From Clostridia bacterium (GTDB taxonomy: Bacteria; Bacillota_E; SLMV01; PUMD01), in NCBI GenBank assembly GCA_003563755.1, contig PWUB01000257.1, positions 1-23,048 of the forward strand: a stretch of DNA of 23,048 nt. Reading direction: 5' to 3'. The stretch's first letter is position 1. The number at the start of each line of letters is the position of its first letter. Both the position numbers and the translations under genes were made by a program. Shown here piece by piece: positions 6,778-15,913 of the stretch. The notes beneath the pieces were generated by a model that was not told the DNA's origin, did no database searches, and saw nothing but the letters and a program-made list of their open reading frames with translations.

Positions 6778-7607
6778 ATAGAGTTCACCAGCTCACCAAC
6801 ATCGGTGATGCCCGCCGGAATCGCATATCCGTGCCCACGTAGATTCGCCGCCAGCCTCGTAACGGCGGGCGTGTCAAGGCCGATCGCCTCGAGGTCAACC
6901 CGACCATCGAAGATCTGACTGGGGACACCGTCAGCGGCGATCCTGCCATCCTCGAGGATAACGATGCGGTCGGCCTGTGCCGCCTCCTCCATGAAGTGGG
7001 AGATCCACACCACGGAGAGACCGCGCTCGCGGCAGAGGCGCCGGGTCGTGAGCATTACGTCCCGACGTCCCTGGGGATCCAGCATCGAAGTGGCCTCGTC
7101 CAGGACCAGGCAGTCGGGCTTCATGGCCAGGACCGCCGCTATGGCAACCCGCTGCTTCTGCCCTCCCGACAGGTTATGAGGCTCGCTGGACAGGTGATCC
7201 TTCATATCAACCTCGGCCAGCATCCCGTGCACGATCCCGTGCATGGCGTCGCTACAGACGCCGAGGTTCTCGAGGCCGAAGGCGACTTCATCCTCAACGG
7301 TGGTACTCACCAGCTGGTTATCGGGGTTCTGAAACACCATGCCCACTGTTCTGCGTATCTCCCACCGGAGCTCGGGATCCGATGTGGGCATCCCGGAGAT
7401 GATGACCTCCCCCCCGGTCGGAAGCAGCAGGGCGTTCATGAGCTTGGCCAGGGTGGACTTGCCCGAACCATTAGCACCGACCACGGCCACGAACTCACCG
7501 CGGTCGATGCGCAGGTCGATGTCGCGGAGAGCCACCACTTCCTCGGTATCACCTCGCCGATAGGAATAGCTGACGCCCCGCATGTCCACCAGCGGAGTCG
7601 CAGTCAT
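6753..7607 (-). CDS. ecfA1: energy-coupling factor transporter ATPase EcfA1
   Basis: A 284-residue ABC ATPase, partner of EcfA2. Walker A is GANGSGKST from residue 44, Q-loop VFQNPDNQLV (Q93), signature LSGGQ at 146-150, Walker B CLVLDEATSMLDP with E171, and switch H204. The FGLENLGV block and the AT (not PT) after Walker B are typical of EcfA1. The ATG at 7607 lies about 12 nt after GAGGAG and 20 nt past the rplQ stop. A longer reading to 7760 would overlap rplQ and adds arginine-rich sequence foreign to the family, so I do not accept it. Confidence 0.93.
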   Translation of the reverse strand: MTATPLVDMRGVSYSYRRGDTEEVVALRDIDLRIDRGEFVAVVGANGSGKSTLAKLMNALLLPTGGEVIISGMPTSDPELRWEIRRTVGMVFQNPDNQLVSTTVEDEVAFGLENLGVCSDAMHGIVHGMLAEVDMKDHLSSEPHNLSGGQKQRVAIAAVLAMKPDCLVLDEATSMLDPQGRRDVMLTTRRLCRERGLSVVWISHFMEEAAQADRIVILEDGRIAADGVPSQIFDGRVDLEAIGLDTPAVTRLAANLRGHGYAIPAGITDVGELVNSICQLYFGM

Positions 7608-7627
7608 CTCACAGCCGCACTCCTCAC

Positions 7628-7966
7628 TCAGACCAACTCGATGATCACCATGGGTGCGCCGTCGCCTCGCCGCGGTGCCGCCTTGACTATACGGGTGTAG
7701 CCGCCCGGGCGGTCCTCGTAGCGGGGACCCAGCACCTCGAAAACCTTCCTGACCACCCATGAATCCGTGAGGTAGCTAGCCGCCTGACGGCGGGCGTGCA
7801 GATCGCCCCTCTTACCGAGAGTTATCATCTTCTCCACCATCGGCTGTGCAGCCTTTGCCTTGGCCGCCGTGGTCTCAACGCTTTCGTGCTCAAGAATCGA
7901 CGTGACCAGCCCCCGCAGCAGGGCCCGGCGCTGGTCCGAAGGCCGATTCAGCTTTTTCGGCCGCAA
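7628..7966 (-). CDS. rplQ: 50S ribosomal protein L17
   Basis: A 112-residue bL17. It opens [19 protein letters not shown] and contains [20 protein letters not shown] and [11 protein letters not shown], all family blocks. It sits near the peptide exit site of the 50S subunit. The start is the TTG at 7966, 7 nt after GGGGAGAGG. The open frame extends back to another TTG at 7999, but the extra residues ([11 protein letters not shown]) are not L17-like. It is the last gene of the alpha group, directly after rpoA. Confidence 0.95.
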   Translation of the reverse strand: MRPKKLNRPSDQRRALLRGLVTSILEHESVETTAAKAKAAQPMVEKMITLGKRGDLHARRQAASYLTDSWVVRKVFEVLGPRYEDRPGGYTRIVKAAPRRGDGAPMVIIELV

Positions 7967-7999
7967 TGTACAACCTCTCCCCTCACTCAGGGGCATCAA

Positions 8000-8953
8000 T
8001 CACTCCGATGCCTCCGCCAGTTGCAGCCCGTGGTCGTCCAGTTTACTCGTTACCTCCTCCAGGGACTTCTCCCCGAGGTTGCGTATCTTCAGCATCTGGT
8101 CAGGAGTGTACGATAGAAGCTCTCCGATGGTGTCGATGCCGGCGCGCTTTAAGCAGTTGAAGGACCGCACCGACAGGCCGAGCTCCTCGATGCTCCGGCT
8201 GAGAAGCTTGTTGCGCTCCTCCTCCTCAGGCTCGACCATGATCTCCGCCTCCTGCTCCCCCGGGTCCTCGGTCAGGCCGACGAAAAGGTCCATGTGCTCC
8301 TTGACGATACGAGCCGTCAGGCTGACAGCCTCGGCGGGCGTAACGCTGCCGTCGGTCCTCACCTGGAGGCTCAGGCGGTCGTAGTCGGTCACCTGTCCGA
8401 CCCGGGCATCCTCCACGCTGAAGTTAACCCGGCGGATGGGGCTGAAGATCGAGTCCACGGCGATGAGCCCGATGGGCTGACCCTCCTCCTTATTCTGCTC
8501 GGCGGGCACATAACCGCGTCCCTGTTTGACGATCATCTCCATGTATACGCGCGCCCCGGAGTCGAGGGTCATCAGCACCATATCCGGGTTCATGAGCTCT
8601 ACATCGGCCGGGAGTTTGATGTCTCCGGCCGTCACCTGACCCTCTCCCTCGGCCTCCAGAATGAGTGTCTGGGGATCGGGAGAGTGGCTCTTGAGGACCA
8701 ACTCCTTGAGGCTGAGGATGATTTCAGTGACATCCTCAACCACGCCGGGAATGGTATCGAATGGATGGCTGACACCATCAATCTGCACCGCAGTAACCGC
8801 TGCCCCGGGAATAGAGGACAGCAAAACCCTGCGTAGTGAGTTTCCCATAGTGGTGCCGTAGCCCCGCTCAAGAGGTTCAACTATGAACGTGGCAGTGGCA
8901 CCGTCCGCATCAACATCTTCACATCGTATGGTGGGCTTTTCAATCTCCAGCAT
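8000..8953 (-). CDS. rpoA: DNA-directed RNA polymerase subunit alpha
   Basis: A 317-residue alpha subunit. The N-terminal assembly domain (about 1-230) includes [26 protein letters not shown] and GYVPAEQNK, which direct dimerisation and beta/beta' binding. An acidic linker (PEEEERN) joins it to the C-terminal domain (about 244-317). That domain holds [20 protein letters not shown] and the helix-hairpin-helix [13 protein letters not shown], which contacts UP elements and activators. Length and order are standard. It starts 42 nt after rpsD with a G-rich ribosome binding site. Confidence 0.98.
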   Translation of the reverse strand: MLEIEKPTIRCEDVDADGATATFIVEPLERGYGTTMGNSLRRVLLSSIPGAAVTAVQIDGVSHPFDTIPGVVEDVTEIILSLKELVLKSHSPDPQTLILEAEGEGQVTAGDIKLPADVELMNPDMVLMTLDSGARVYMEMIVKQGRGYVPAEQNKEEGQPIGLIAVDSIFSPIRRVNFSVEDARVGQVTDYDRLSLQVRTDGSVTPAEAVSLTARIVKEHMDLFVGLTEDPGEQEAEIMVEPEEEERNKLLSRSIEELGLSVRSFNCLKRAGIDTIGELLSYTPDQMLKIRNLGEKSLEEVTSKLDDHGLQLAEASE

Positions 8954-8995
8954 CCGCTCTGCCCCCCCGAAGTTTATGAATCTCGGTGCCAGCTA

Positions 8996-9625
8996 TCAAC
9001 GCGAGTACATCTCGACGATAAGGTGTTCCTGTATGGGGATGTCGACCTCGTCCCGTTCCGGGAGGCGGATGACCGTCCCACGCTTACGTTCCCAGTCCAC
9101 GCTCAGCCAATCGGGCGCCACTCGTCCGGCAGCCAGCTCCTCAAGCTCCTGGATCCTGGGCAGGTTCCTCGAACCCGGCTTCAGCTCGATTACATCACCT
9201 TCGGAAACAGAAAAGGACGCTATATCGGTCTTGCGCCCGTTCACCAGTATGTGACCGTGGTTCACCATCTGCCGGGCTTCCGGCCTGGAACCGGCAAACC
9301 CCATGCGGTAGACCGTATTGTCGAGTCTCCGTTCCAGCAGTTGCAGCATCAGCTCACCGGTAACACCCTTACGGCGAGATGCTTCCTGGTAGTAGCGGCG
9401 GAACTGACGCTCCAGGACACCATAGATGCGGCGGACCTTCTGCTTCTCACGAAGCTGCTGGCCGTATGCGCTCTGACTCCTCCGCCTTCTCTGGCCGTGT
9501 TCTCCGGGGGGACGCCCGCCGCGCTCGATGGAACACTTATCGCTGTAGCAGCGGTCTCCCTTGAGAAACAGCTTTTCTCCTTCCCGCCTGCACAACCTAC
9601 AGACGGGTCCAGTGTATCTTGCCAC
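8996..9625 (-). CDS. rpsD: 30S ribosomal protein S4
   Basis: A 209-residue uS4, a primary 16S rRNA-binding assembly protein. The N-terminus binds zinc through C9, C12, C26 and C31 (VCRLC...DRCYSDKC), the form seen in many Clostridia. The S4 RNA-binding domain follows ([36 protein letters not shown]). The start is GTG, 8 nt after GAGGAGG. In E. coli, S4 represses the alpha operon; no comparable pseudoknot could be judged here. Confidence 0.97.
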   Translation of the reverse strand: MARYTGPVCRLCRREGEKLFLKGDRCYSDKCSIERGGRPPGEHGQRRRRSQSAYGQQLREKQKVRRIYGVLERQFRRYYQEASRRKGVTGELMLQLLERRLDNTVYRMGFAGSRPEARQMVNHGHILVNGRKTDIASFSVSEGDVIELKPGSRNLPRIQELEELAAGRVAPDWLSVDWERKRGTVIRLPERDEVDIPIQEHLIVEMYSR

Positions 9626-9669
9626 GCGTTAAACCTCCTCCTCTAGATCCTGAGTTCTTTCGCAAAACC

Positions 9670-10065
9670 TCAACGCCGTCTCTTGGGAGGACGGCAGCCG
9701 TTGTGCGGAATCGGCGTAACGTCCTTTATCGCGGTGACCTCAAGACCTGCACCCTGCAGCGACCTGATCGCGGCCTCCCGGCCCGAACCGGGGCCCTTGA
9801 CGAACACTGCCACCTCCCGAAGACCATGAACCATCGCGTCCCGGGCCGCTTTCTCGGCAGCGAGACCGGCAGCATAGGGTGTACCCTTTCGGGAGCCCTT
9901 GAAACCGACGGTACCGGAGCTACCCCAGGCGAGGACATTGCCGTTTTCATCGGTGATGGTTATCACCGTGTTATTGAAAGTGGAGCGAATGTACACGCGC
10001 CCTCTCTCAACGTTCTTGCTGACGCGCCTACGGGGCCGTCTGGCCCGCGCTCTTTTTCTAGCCAT
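9670..10065 (-). CDS. rpsK: 30S ribosomal protein S11
   Basis: A 131-residue uS11 of the 30S platform. Hallmarks are [25 protein letters not shown], the [13 protein letters not shown] block and the C-terminus [17 protein letters not shown], which includes the HNGCR motif near the mRNA exit. The ATG at 10065 lies 6 nt after GGAGG. A GTG two codons upstream would abut the Shine-Dalgarno sequence and is unlikely. Confidence 0.97.
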   Translation of the reverse strand: MARKRARARRPRRRVSKNVERGRVYIRSTFNNTVITITDENGNVLAWGSSGTVGFKGSRKGTPYAAGLAAEKAARDAMVHGLREVAVFVKGPGSGREAAIRSLQGAGLEVTAIKDVTPIPHNGCRPPKRRR

Positions 10066-10091
10066 CTTCACCCTCCTTCAAAAAAGATCCG

Positions 10092-10466
10092 TCAACGGGG
10101 CTTCCTTCGACCCCCAACCCTGCGAGAGGGACCCTTGCGCGTGCGCGCATTGGTTCGGGTCCGCTGTCCTCTGACGGGCATCCCGCGCCTGTGGCGTATG
10201 CCCCTGTAGCAACCGATATCCATGAGCCGTTTGATGTTCTGCTGATACTCCCGGCGCAGTTCACCCTCGACCTGGAAATTGTCATCGATGAGCCGCCTGA
10301 GCTCACTGACCTCTGACTCAGCGAGGTCGCGGACCCGCGTGCTCTCGTCGATGCCCGCCTCACTGACGACGGACCGGGCTCGCGACATACCTATTCCATA
10401 TATCGTGGTAAGGGCTACGACCACCCTCTTATCTCTGGGCAAGTCGACCCCGGCTATTCTGGCCAT
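10092..10466 (-). CDS. rpsM: 30S ribosomal protein S13
   Basis: A 124-residue uS13. It opens [26 protein letters not shown] and ends with the basic stretch [26 protein letters not shown], which forms intersubunit bridges with the 50S and contacts P-site tRNA. The ATG follows GGGAGG by 9 nt. It lies 18 nt after rpmJ and begins the alpha-type gene group. Confidence 0.97.
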   Translation of the reverse strand: MARIAGVDLPRDKRVVVALTTIYGIGMSRARSVVSEAGIDESTRVRDLAESEVSELRRLIDDNFQVEGELRREYQQNIKRLMDIGCYRGIRHRRGMPVRGQRTRTNARTRKGPSRRVGGRRKPR

Positions 10467-10484
10467 TGTTCCTCACCTCCCGCA

Positions 10485-10598
10485 TCAGCCCTGGCGCTGC
10501 TTGTGCTTGGGGTTATCGCATATGATCATCAAGCGACCCCTTCGTCTTATGACCTTGCACTTGTCACACATCTTCTTGATGGATGCGCGTACCTTCAT
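10485..10598 (-). CDS. rpmJ: 50S ribosomal protein L36
   Basis: A 37-residue bL36 in the zinc-binding form: C11, C14, C27 and H32 ([13 protein letters not shown]...[11 protein letters not shown]). Zinc-free paralogues that replace it under zinc starvation lack these residues. The start is the ATG at 10598 behind a G-rich stretch (AAGGGGGG); reading further upstream gives non-L36 sequence overlapping the intergenic region. Confidence 0.95.
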   Translation of the reverse strand: MKVRASIKKMCDKCKVIRRRGRLMIICDNPKHKQRQG

Positions 10599-10629
10599 CT
10601 CTGACCCCCCTTGTCCGCGAGCCCCTGTT

Positions 10630-10854
10630 TCACGACCGATGACGCCACGTGATGCGCCCTCGGGTGAGGTCATACGGAGAGAGCTCCACGGTCACCCTAT
10701 CACCAGGAAGAATCCGAATGTAGCTCATGCGGATCTTGCCCGATATGTGAGCCAGTACCTTGTGCCCGTTCTCAAGCTCCACTTTGAACATGCCGCCCGG
10801 CAGCGGTTCAACGACCGTGCCTTCGACTTCGATTGCATCCTTCTTCTTACCCAT
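10630..10854 (-). CDS. infA: translation initiation factor IF-1
   Basis: A 74-residue single OB-fold protein. Family blocks are [47 protein letters not shown] and the end [17 protein letters not shown]-1 binds the 30S A site during initiation. It begins directly after the stop of the KOW-domain gene with no gap. The nearest strong Shine-Dalgarno sequence (GAGGAGG) is about 13 nt away, so translational coupling is likely. Confidence 0.97.
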   Translation of the reverse strand: MGKKKDAIEVEGTVVEPLPGGMFKVELENGHKVLAHISGKIRMSYIRILPGDRVTVELSPYDLTRGRITWRHRS

Positions 10855-11193
10855 CTAATCACCCGGCCTCCTCAATCGAGGGAGGGCATACGCCACGAGC
10901 CCTTGCAGCTTCTGTGATGAACATCCCTCCTCGTTGTAACCCATCAGAACGGCGCGAATCTCTGAATCCTTGACCCGTCCCGCCGTCATTCGGGACAGTA
11001 CTGGTTGCTCTTTCACGCGTCCGACCCTGGTCACGTGCCTCCTATTCTTCATTTTAGGCCGTTGTAATGTACGTTTCAGACCGTCTACAGCAAGTATCGA
11101 GTCCTTTTCAATCCTTACTACCACATAGAATGCACCCCGATCACGACCGGCCCCTGACTCGACGATGTCGCCAACTCGAAGGTCGTTACTCAC
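10855..11193 (-). CDS. KOW-domain RNA-binding protein, L14e/L6e/L27e-like
   Basis: A 112-residue protein with an N-terminal KOW-type barrel: LRVGDIVESGAGRDRGAFYV (5-24), then VDGLKRTLQRPKMKNRRHV. This pattern, with the AGRDxGxxYVV signature and the KPKxKNxxH stretch, resembles archaeal/eukaryotic ribosomal L14e. The C-terminal half is not recognised. It lies between map and infA, a position where many Clostridia carry such a gene. It may be a ribosome-associated or RNA-binding factor; its role is unproven. The start is GTG at 11193 behind GGGGGTG. A longer reading to 11226 gives unrelated residues. Confidence 0.82.
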   Translation of the reverse strand: MSNDLRVGDIVESGAGRDRGAFYVVVRIEKDSILAVDGLKRTLQRPKMKNRRHVTRVGRVKEQPVLSRMTAGRVKDSEIRAVLMGYNEEGCSSQKLQGLVAYALPRLRRPGD

Positions 11194-11242
11194 AGGGTCA
11201 CACCCCCATAGTGTTGACCATGACATGCCATTTTATCCCGGC

Positions 11243-11992
11243 TCAGCCGCATCGGGTCAAGATCTCCCAACCCTCATCGGTGACAGCGACAGTGTGCTCA
11301 AAATGAACTGAAAGTCCCCTGTCCGCGGTGTAAACGGTCCAACCGTCGTCGGCCACCTCAACCGCGTGACCTCCCTCGTTGAGCATGGGCTCAATGGCCA
11401 GCACCATTCCTTTTCGCAGCCTGGGCCCGAGACCCGGCGGCCCGAAGTTGGGAATGTCGGGAGCTTCATGCATCTGACGTCCTATGCCGTGCCCTGTGTA
11501 GCTCCGCACCACGGAATACCCGCGGCTTTCGGCGTAGGTCTGCACCGCATGGGAGATGTCACTGAGGCGGTTGCCTGCCACCGTCTTTTCGATTCCAGCA
11601 AACAGAGCACCTTCTCCTGCCCTCAACAGCTCCCTCGCCGCCTCGCTGACCTCCCCTATCGGCACGGTTGTGGCATTGTCTCCGTGGTATCCACCCACGA
11701 TGGCCCCGACGTCGATGCTCAGCAAGTCGCCCTCCTTCAACTCCCTGCTGCCTGGTATACCGTGAACTACCTCACTGTTGATGCTCGCGCAGATGCTAGC
11801 AGGAAACCCCCGGTAACCCTGAAACGACGGTGTACCTCCTGAGCTGACTATGAAATCCTCTGCTGCCCGATCCAGCTCACCCGTGGTCACACCCGGCGCT
11901 GCCTTCGCGGCCACCAGCCACAGGCATTCGGCGGCCAGTCGTCCTGCAGCCTGCATCTTCTCCAGCTCACGGTCAGACTTGATGATGATCAA
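11243..11992 (-). CDS. map: methionine aminopeptidase, type I
   Basis: A 249-residue MetAP that removes the initiator methionine from nascent proteins. The five metal ligands are D94, D105, H168, E201 and E232, within SIDVGAI, GDNATTV, TGHGIG, AIEPML and HFEHTVAV. H77 of VHGIP and H175 are the conserved substrate-binding histidines. It has no N-terminal zinc finger or SH3 extension. The start is TTG at 11992, 7 nt after GGGAGG; a closer ATG is out of frame. It is 19 nt from adk, the standard adk-map pairing. Confidence 0.96.
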   Translation of the reverse strand: MIIIKSDRELEKMQAAGRLAAECLWLVAAKAAPGVTTGELDRAAEDFIVSSGGTPSFQGYRGFPASICASINSEVVHGIPGSRELKEGDLLSIDVGAIVGGYHGDNATTVPIGEVSEAARELLRAGEGALFAGIEKTVAGNRLSDISHAVQTYAESRGYSVVRSYTGHGIGRQMHEAPDIPNFGPPGLGPRLRKGMVLAIEPMLNEGGHAVEVADDGWTVYTADRGLSVHFEHTVAVTDEGWEILTRCG

Positions 11993-12011
11993 AACATGCC
12001 CTCCCCGGGTG

Positions 12012-12653
12012 TCACACCAACAGCTGCTCTATCCTCTCGTGCACCTGCTGTACGGTACCTGTACCGTGAACGTTCACCAGCAGACCCGAATCGCTGTAGT
12101 AGCCCAGCAGCGGCTCGCTCTCCGTGCGGTAGACCTCGAGTCGCTGGCGCACCGTTACCTCCAGATCATCATCCCGCTGTACCAGGTCCTTGCCACAGTA
12201 ATCACAGACTCCGAGGGAGCTCGGCGGGTTGAACACCAGGTGATATGACTCGCCGCAGTGGGGACAGACACGCCGTCCGGTCAGCCGGCGAACCAGCTCC
12301 CCTTCTGGAACCTGGAGGTTCACGACGAGATCCAGATCCATGTCCTCATCGCTCAGCGCCCTGTCCAGATCCTCGGCCTGCTTCAGAGTGCGGGGGAAGC
12401 CGTCCAGGACGAAGCCCTTCCGCACATCCGGAGCCTGCAGCCGCTCGCGGGTGATACCTACAACGATCTCATCGGGCACCAGGTCTCCGCGATCCATATA
12501 CTCCTTGGCTGCAGTACCCATCTCCGTCCTGGCCTTGACCGCACTTCGCAACATCTCTCCCGTGGAGATGTGAGCGATCCTGTGCGTTCGCGCCACGAGA
12601 GCAGCCTGTGTCCCCTTGCCTGCTCCGGGAGGCCCCATGAATACCAGGTACAT
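12012..12653 (-). CDS. adk: adenylate kinase
   Basis: A 213-residue long-form adenylate kinase (ATP + AMP to 2 ADP). The P-loop is GPPGAGKGTQ at 8-17, the AMP-binding region DGFPRTLKQAE follows, and the LID carries a structural zinc site C130-X2-C133...C150-X2-C153 (VCPHC...VCDYC), as in Gram-positive enzymes. The ATG at 12653 lies 6 nt after AGGAGG. The frame reads ten codons further into the secY end, but without a ribosome binding site. Confidence 0.97.
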   Translation of the reverse strand: MYLVFMGPPGAGKGTQAALVARTHRIAHISTGEMLRSAVKARTEMGTAAKEYMDRGDLVPDEIVVGITRERLQAPDVRKGFVLDGFPRTLKQAEDLDRALSDEDMDLDLVVNLQVPEGELVRRLTGRRVCPHCGESYHLVFNPPSSLGVCDYCGKDLVQRDDDLEVTVRQRLEVYRTESEPLLGYYSDSGLLVNVHGTGTVQQVHERIEQLLV

Positions 12654-12663
12654 CGATATCCTC

Positions 12664-13932
12664 CTAACGCATGAATCCTTCATATTGGCGCATTAACAGC
12701 TGCGCCTCTATCTGTTTCATGGTTTCCAGCGCCACCCCTACCACGATCAAGAGCGCTGTACCGCCGAAGTAAATACCGGGAACACCGGTGAGTCCCCCGA
12801 AGAAGTTCGGAAACACTGCGATGGTCGCCAGGAAGATCGCACCGGGCAGGGTGATGCGAACGAGAATCCTGTCCAGGTACTGGGCCGTTGCGCGTCCGGG
12901 CCTTCGGCCGGGGATGAAACCACCATACCTACGGATGTTCTCCGCCACGTCCCGCGGATTGAAAGTCACCGCGGTGTAAAAGTAGGTGAAGAAGACGATC
13001 AAAAGGAAGTACATGGTCGTATGCAGCGCCGTACCGTAGTCCATCCGCTGCGCCAGGGCCTGCGCCCAGGGATGATTGATGAACTGGGCTATGGTCGGAG
13101 GAAAGGCCAGCACGCTCGAGGCGAAGATGACGGGGATGACGCCCGCCTGGTTAATTCGCATCGGAATGTGCGTGGACTGTCCACCGTACATACGCCTGCC
13201 GATCACGCGCTTGGCGTACCGGACGGGGACACGGCGACGCCCCTCTTCTACGAAGACCACTCCTGCGATGACCATGAGCCCCAGGATGACGAGAACGGAA
13301 ACGTTGAAGATGCTCACGGTGCCCTCAGCCACATAGGCACCCAGGCTGATGGCACCCTGGGGGACCCGCGAGACGATCCCGCCGAAAATCAAGAGGGATA
13401 TTCCGTTCCCTATACCGTGTTCGGTGATCTGCTCACCAAGCCACATGAGGAATATCGTGCCGGCGGTGAGTGTCACCACAACATTGAACACGCCGAAACC
13501 GCCCGCTGTCGCCAGGGCACCGGCTCCACGCATGTAAAACGACATGCCGGTGGCCTGGATCAGGGCCAGAACCACGGTACCGTACCGGGTCCACTGGGTG
13601 ATCTTTCGGCGACCCTCCTCGCCCTCTCGCTGCCACTCCTCGAGCTTGGGCACGACGACCGTCAACAGCTGCATGATAATCGACGCGTTGATGTACGGGG
13701 TGATGCTCATGGCAAAGACCGAAAAAGAGCTGAAAGCACCCCCGGCGAACATATCCAGCAGGCCGAAGAGAGAACCGCGTCCGAACAGCTCTTCCAGAGC
13801 GCTGGGGTCAATCCCGGGTACGGGAACGTGAGTACCCAGGCGGAACACCAGTAGCATATAGAAGGTGAACATGATGCGACGACGCAGATCCGGAACCCGG
13901 AACGCACGCCGCAATGTGTTCAGTATGCCCAC
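12664..13932 (-). CDS. secY: preprotein translocase subunit SecY
   Basis: A 422-residue integral membrane channel of the Sec translocon with about ten hydrophobic segments. Conserved landmarks are GIGNGIS (173-179), the loop MRINQAGVIPVIFASS (258-273) and GGFIPGRRPG (337-346), which lies in the cytosolic loop region that contacts SecA and the ribosome. The start is GTG at 13932, immediately after the rplO stop; the GAGGTGGT site overlaps the end of rplO. It is followed by adk, as in most Bacillota. Confidence 0.97.
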   Translation of the reverse strand: MGILNTLRRAFRVPDLRRRIMFTFYMLLVFRLGTHVPVPGIDPSALEELFGRGSLFGLLDMFAGGAFSSFSVFAMSITPYINASIIMQLLTVVVPKLEEWQREGEEGRRKITQWTRYGTVVLALIQATGMSFYMRGAGALATAGGFGVFNVVVTLTAGTIFLMWLGEQITEHGIGNGISLLIFGGIVSRVPQGAISLGAYVAEGTVSIFNVSVLVILGLMVIAGVVFVEEGRRRVPVRYAKRVIGRRMYGGQSTHIPMRINQAGVIPVIFASSVLAFPPTIAQFINHPWAQALAQRMDYGTALHTTMYFLLIVFFTYFYTAVTFNPRDVAENIRRYGGFIPGRRPGRATAQYLDRILVRITLPGAIFLATIAVFPNFFGGLTGVPGIYFGGTALLIVVGVALETMKQIEAQLLMRQYEGFMR

Positions 13933-14376
13933 CTACACCACCTCGGCCCTGCCGCCGGCCTGCTCAATCTTCTCACGCGCCGTTCTCGAGAATTGATGAG
14001 CCCACACCGTCAGTGAAACCTCGAGTTGGCCGTCACCGAGAACCTTCACACCGTCCCGGAGGTTCTTGACCAGGCCTGCCTCGATCATGCGCTCGACGGT
14101 GACCTCTTCTCCATCATCGAAACGGTTCAGGGAAGCCACGTTGATGACGCTGTATTCCCTACGCCGGGGACTTGTGAACCCGAACTTGGGAAGACGGCGG
14201 TACAGGGGCATCTGTCCACCCTCAAACCCGGGGCGCACTCCCCCTCCGGAACGCGAGTTCTGACCGTTAGTGCCGCGCCCGCTGTTCTTGCCCTTTCCTG
14301 AACCGATACCGCGGCCGACGCGCTTGCGCTTCTTCCGTGAGCCAGGCGCCGGACGCAACTTGTGCAGTTCAGTCAC
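13933..14376 (-). CDS. rplO: 50S ribosomal protein L15
   Basis: A 147-residue uL15. The glycine/basic extended N-terminal arm ([20 protein letters not shown], then [24 protein letters not shown]) threads into 23S rRNA, followed by a globular C-terminal part. The start is GTG at 14376, 9 nt after GGGAGG. It starts only 16 nt after rpsE, so rpmD, which normally lies between the two, is not present. Confidence 0.97.
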   Translation of the reverse strand: MTELHKLRPAPGSRKKRKRVGRGIGSGKGKNSGRGTNGQNSRSGGGVRPGFEGGQMPLYRRLPKFGFTSPRRREYSVINVASLNRFDDGEEVTVERMIEAGLVKNLRDGVKVLGDGQLEVSLTVWAHQFSRTAREKIEQAGGRAEVV

Positions 14377-14392
14377 GACGTTTCACCTCCCG

Positions 14393-14914
14393 TTACGATT
14401 CCGACTGCAGCAGCTCCTCCACCGACTTACCCCTCTTGCGGGCAACATCCCGCGGGCTCGTGAGGTTCTTGAGACCGTTTAGAGTAGCTTTAGCCACGTT
14501 AGTGGGATTGTTCGAGCCGAGCGACTTGGTCAGTATATCACGTACACCTGCCAGTTCCAACACAGCCCGTGCGGGCCCACCGGCTATGACTCCGGTACCC
14601 TCCGAGGCCGGCTTCAAGAGAACACGGCTGGCTCCAAAGACCCCTATGATCTGATGGGGAATGGTCGTACCCTGAAGCGGAACCTTGATGAGTTCCTTCT
14701 TGGCACGATCCTTGCCCTTGTTGATGGCCGCCGGTATCTCCTGCGCCTTACCCAGTCCCACCCCCACGTGGCCGGCGCTGTCACCCATGACTACCACGGT
14801 CGTGAAGTTGAACCGACGTCCACCCTTGACGACCTTGGCCACCCGGTTGATAGATACGACACGCTCTTCGAGGGCTTCTTCATCTATTTCCTCGATGAGG
14901 AACTTCCTCCGCAT
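14393..14914 (-). CDS. rpsE: 30S ribosomal protein S5
   Basis: A 173-residue uS5. The N-terminal double-stranded-RNA-binding-like domain contains [30 protein letters not shown], and the C-terminal domain contains [22 protein letters not shown] and [13 protein letters not shown]. It contributes to mRNA entry and decoding accuracy. The ATG at 14914 lies 6 nt after AAAGGAG; a start nine codons earlier is less well supported. Confidence 0.97.
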   Translation of the reverse strand: MRRKFLIEEIDEEALEERVVSINRVAKVVKGGRRFNFTTVVVMGDSAGHVGVGLGKAQEIPAAINKGKDRAKKELIKVPLQGTTIPHQIIGVFGASRVLLKPASEGTGVIAGGPARAVLELAGVRDILTKSLGSNNPTNVAKATLNGLKNLTSPRDVARKRGKSVEELLQSES

Positions 14915-14937
14915 AACACGCTCCTTTCCGCGGGGAA

Positions 14938-15288
14938 TCAAAACTCCAGACCCTTCTCCCGCGCCCCTTCCGCCAGCGCCTTGACCTGACCGTGGTACTT
15001 GTAGCCGCCTCGATCGAAGACGACCTGCTTGACGCCCTCCTGCGTGGCTCGCTCTGCCAGCACCTCTCCCACGCGGTGCGCCATTTCGGATCCGCTCAGA
15101 TCCTCTCCCAGGACCTCGGCGTCCAGGCTGGAAGCGGCCGCCAGGGTGATTCCGTTTAGGTCATCGATGATCTGTGCGTAGATGTGCCGGTTGCTGCGAA
15201 ACACGCTGACCCTCGGTCTTTGGGGCACACCGAATATCTTCTTCCTCACTCGCCTGCGTCTCCTAGCTCGCTGCTCTTGCCTCGTCAT
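14938..15288 (-). CDS. rplR: 50S ribosomal protein L18
   Basis: A 116-residue uL18, a 5S rRNA-binding protein. It has a basic N-terminal arm ([14 protein letters not shown]), then [20 protein letters not shown], and ends with [28 protein letters not shown], all typical. The ATG at 15288 lies 8 nt after GGAGG. It is placed between rplF and rpsE in canonical spc order. Confidence 0.97.
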   Translation of the reverse strand: MTRQEQRARRRRRVRKKIFGVPQRPRVSVFRSNRHIYAQIIDDLNGITLAAASSLDAEVLGEDLSGSEMAHRVGEVLAERATQEGVKQVVFDRGGYKYHGQVKALAEGAREKGLEF

Positions 15289-15338
15289 CTCTCGAGCCTC
15301 CTTCACCGGGGGCCTCACTGCCCCGAGCCTGATCAGGC

Positions 15339-15887
15339 TCAGGCGGTGGTGGTAACAGCAGACTTACCCTCCTTGCGTCTGATCCTCTCTCCCTCATAGC
15401 GAATACCGAAACCATGATAGGGCTCAGGAGGACGCACGTCGCGAATTTCCGCCGCCAACTGCCCCACGAGCTGTTTGTCCGGTCCGCGGACGATGATGCG
15501 CCTCTGGCTCGGCGTCTCCAGTTCGATGGACTCCGGCGGTACTATCTCCACCGGATGGGAATAGCCCACCGTGAGGATCAGCTTTCGCCCGGACAGGGAA
15601 GCCCGGTAGCCGGTCCCTTCGATGATCAGAGACTTCGAAAAACCCTCGGTGACCCCCTCGATCATGTTGGCGATCAGCGTACGGATGAGCCCATGCAGCG
15701 ACCTCGATCTCCTGCCATCCCCAGAACGCTCGACCACCACCTGGCCGTCGGCAAGGGTGAGAGAAATCTCCCTCGGGACATCCTGGTCCAGTTCACCCTT
15801 GGGACCTGAGACGGTAACCACGTCGCTTTCGATGGTCACCTGCACCCCATCAGGCACATCGATAGGCCTGTTACCCACGCGTGACAT
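15339..15887 (-). CDS. rplF: 50S ribosomal protein L6
   Basis: A 182-residue uL6 built of two repeated domains. It opens [17 protein letters not shown] and contains the C-terminal signature [22 protein letters not shown], which contacts the sarcin-ricin loop region. The ATG at 15887 lies 7 nt after GAGGAGG. A longer frame to 15917 overlaps the end of rpsH and lacks a binding site. Confidence 0.97.
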   Translation of the reverse strand: MSRVGNRPIDVPDGVQVTIESDVVTVSGPKGELDQDVPREISLTLADGQVVVERSGDGRRSRSLHGLIRTLIANMIEGVTEGFSKSLIIEGTGYRASLSGRKLILTVGYSHPVEIVPPESIELETPSQRRIIVRGPDKQLVGQLAAEIRDVRPPEPYHGFGIRYEGERIRRKEGKSAVTTTA

Positions 15888-15913
15888 GTCAACACCTCCT
15901 CTTGAGAGGCGGC

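Noticed and set aside
6175..6918. Plus-strand open frames opposite the ECF ATPase genes
   Set aside because: No domain, no binding site, fully covered by two certain ABC ATPases on the other strand.
7608..7760. 51-residue N-terminal extension of EcfA1
   Set aside because: It overlaps rplQ, is arginine-rich, and the ATG at 7607 gives the normal ABC ATPase N-terminus.
13021..13854. Long plus-strand open frame (about 277 codons) opposite secY
   Set aside because: It is rich in His/Arg/Gln with no recognisable domain, lies entirely antisense to a certain secY, and is the kind of open frame that GC-rich third positions create.
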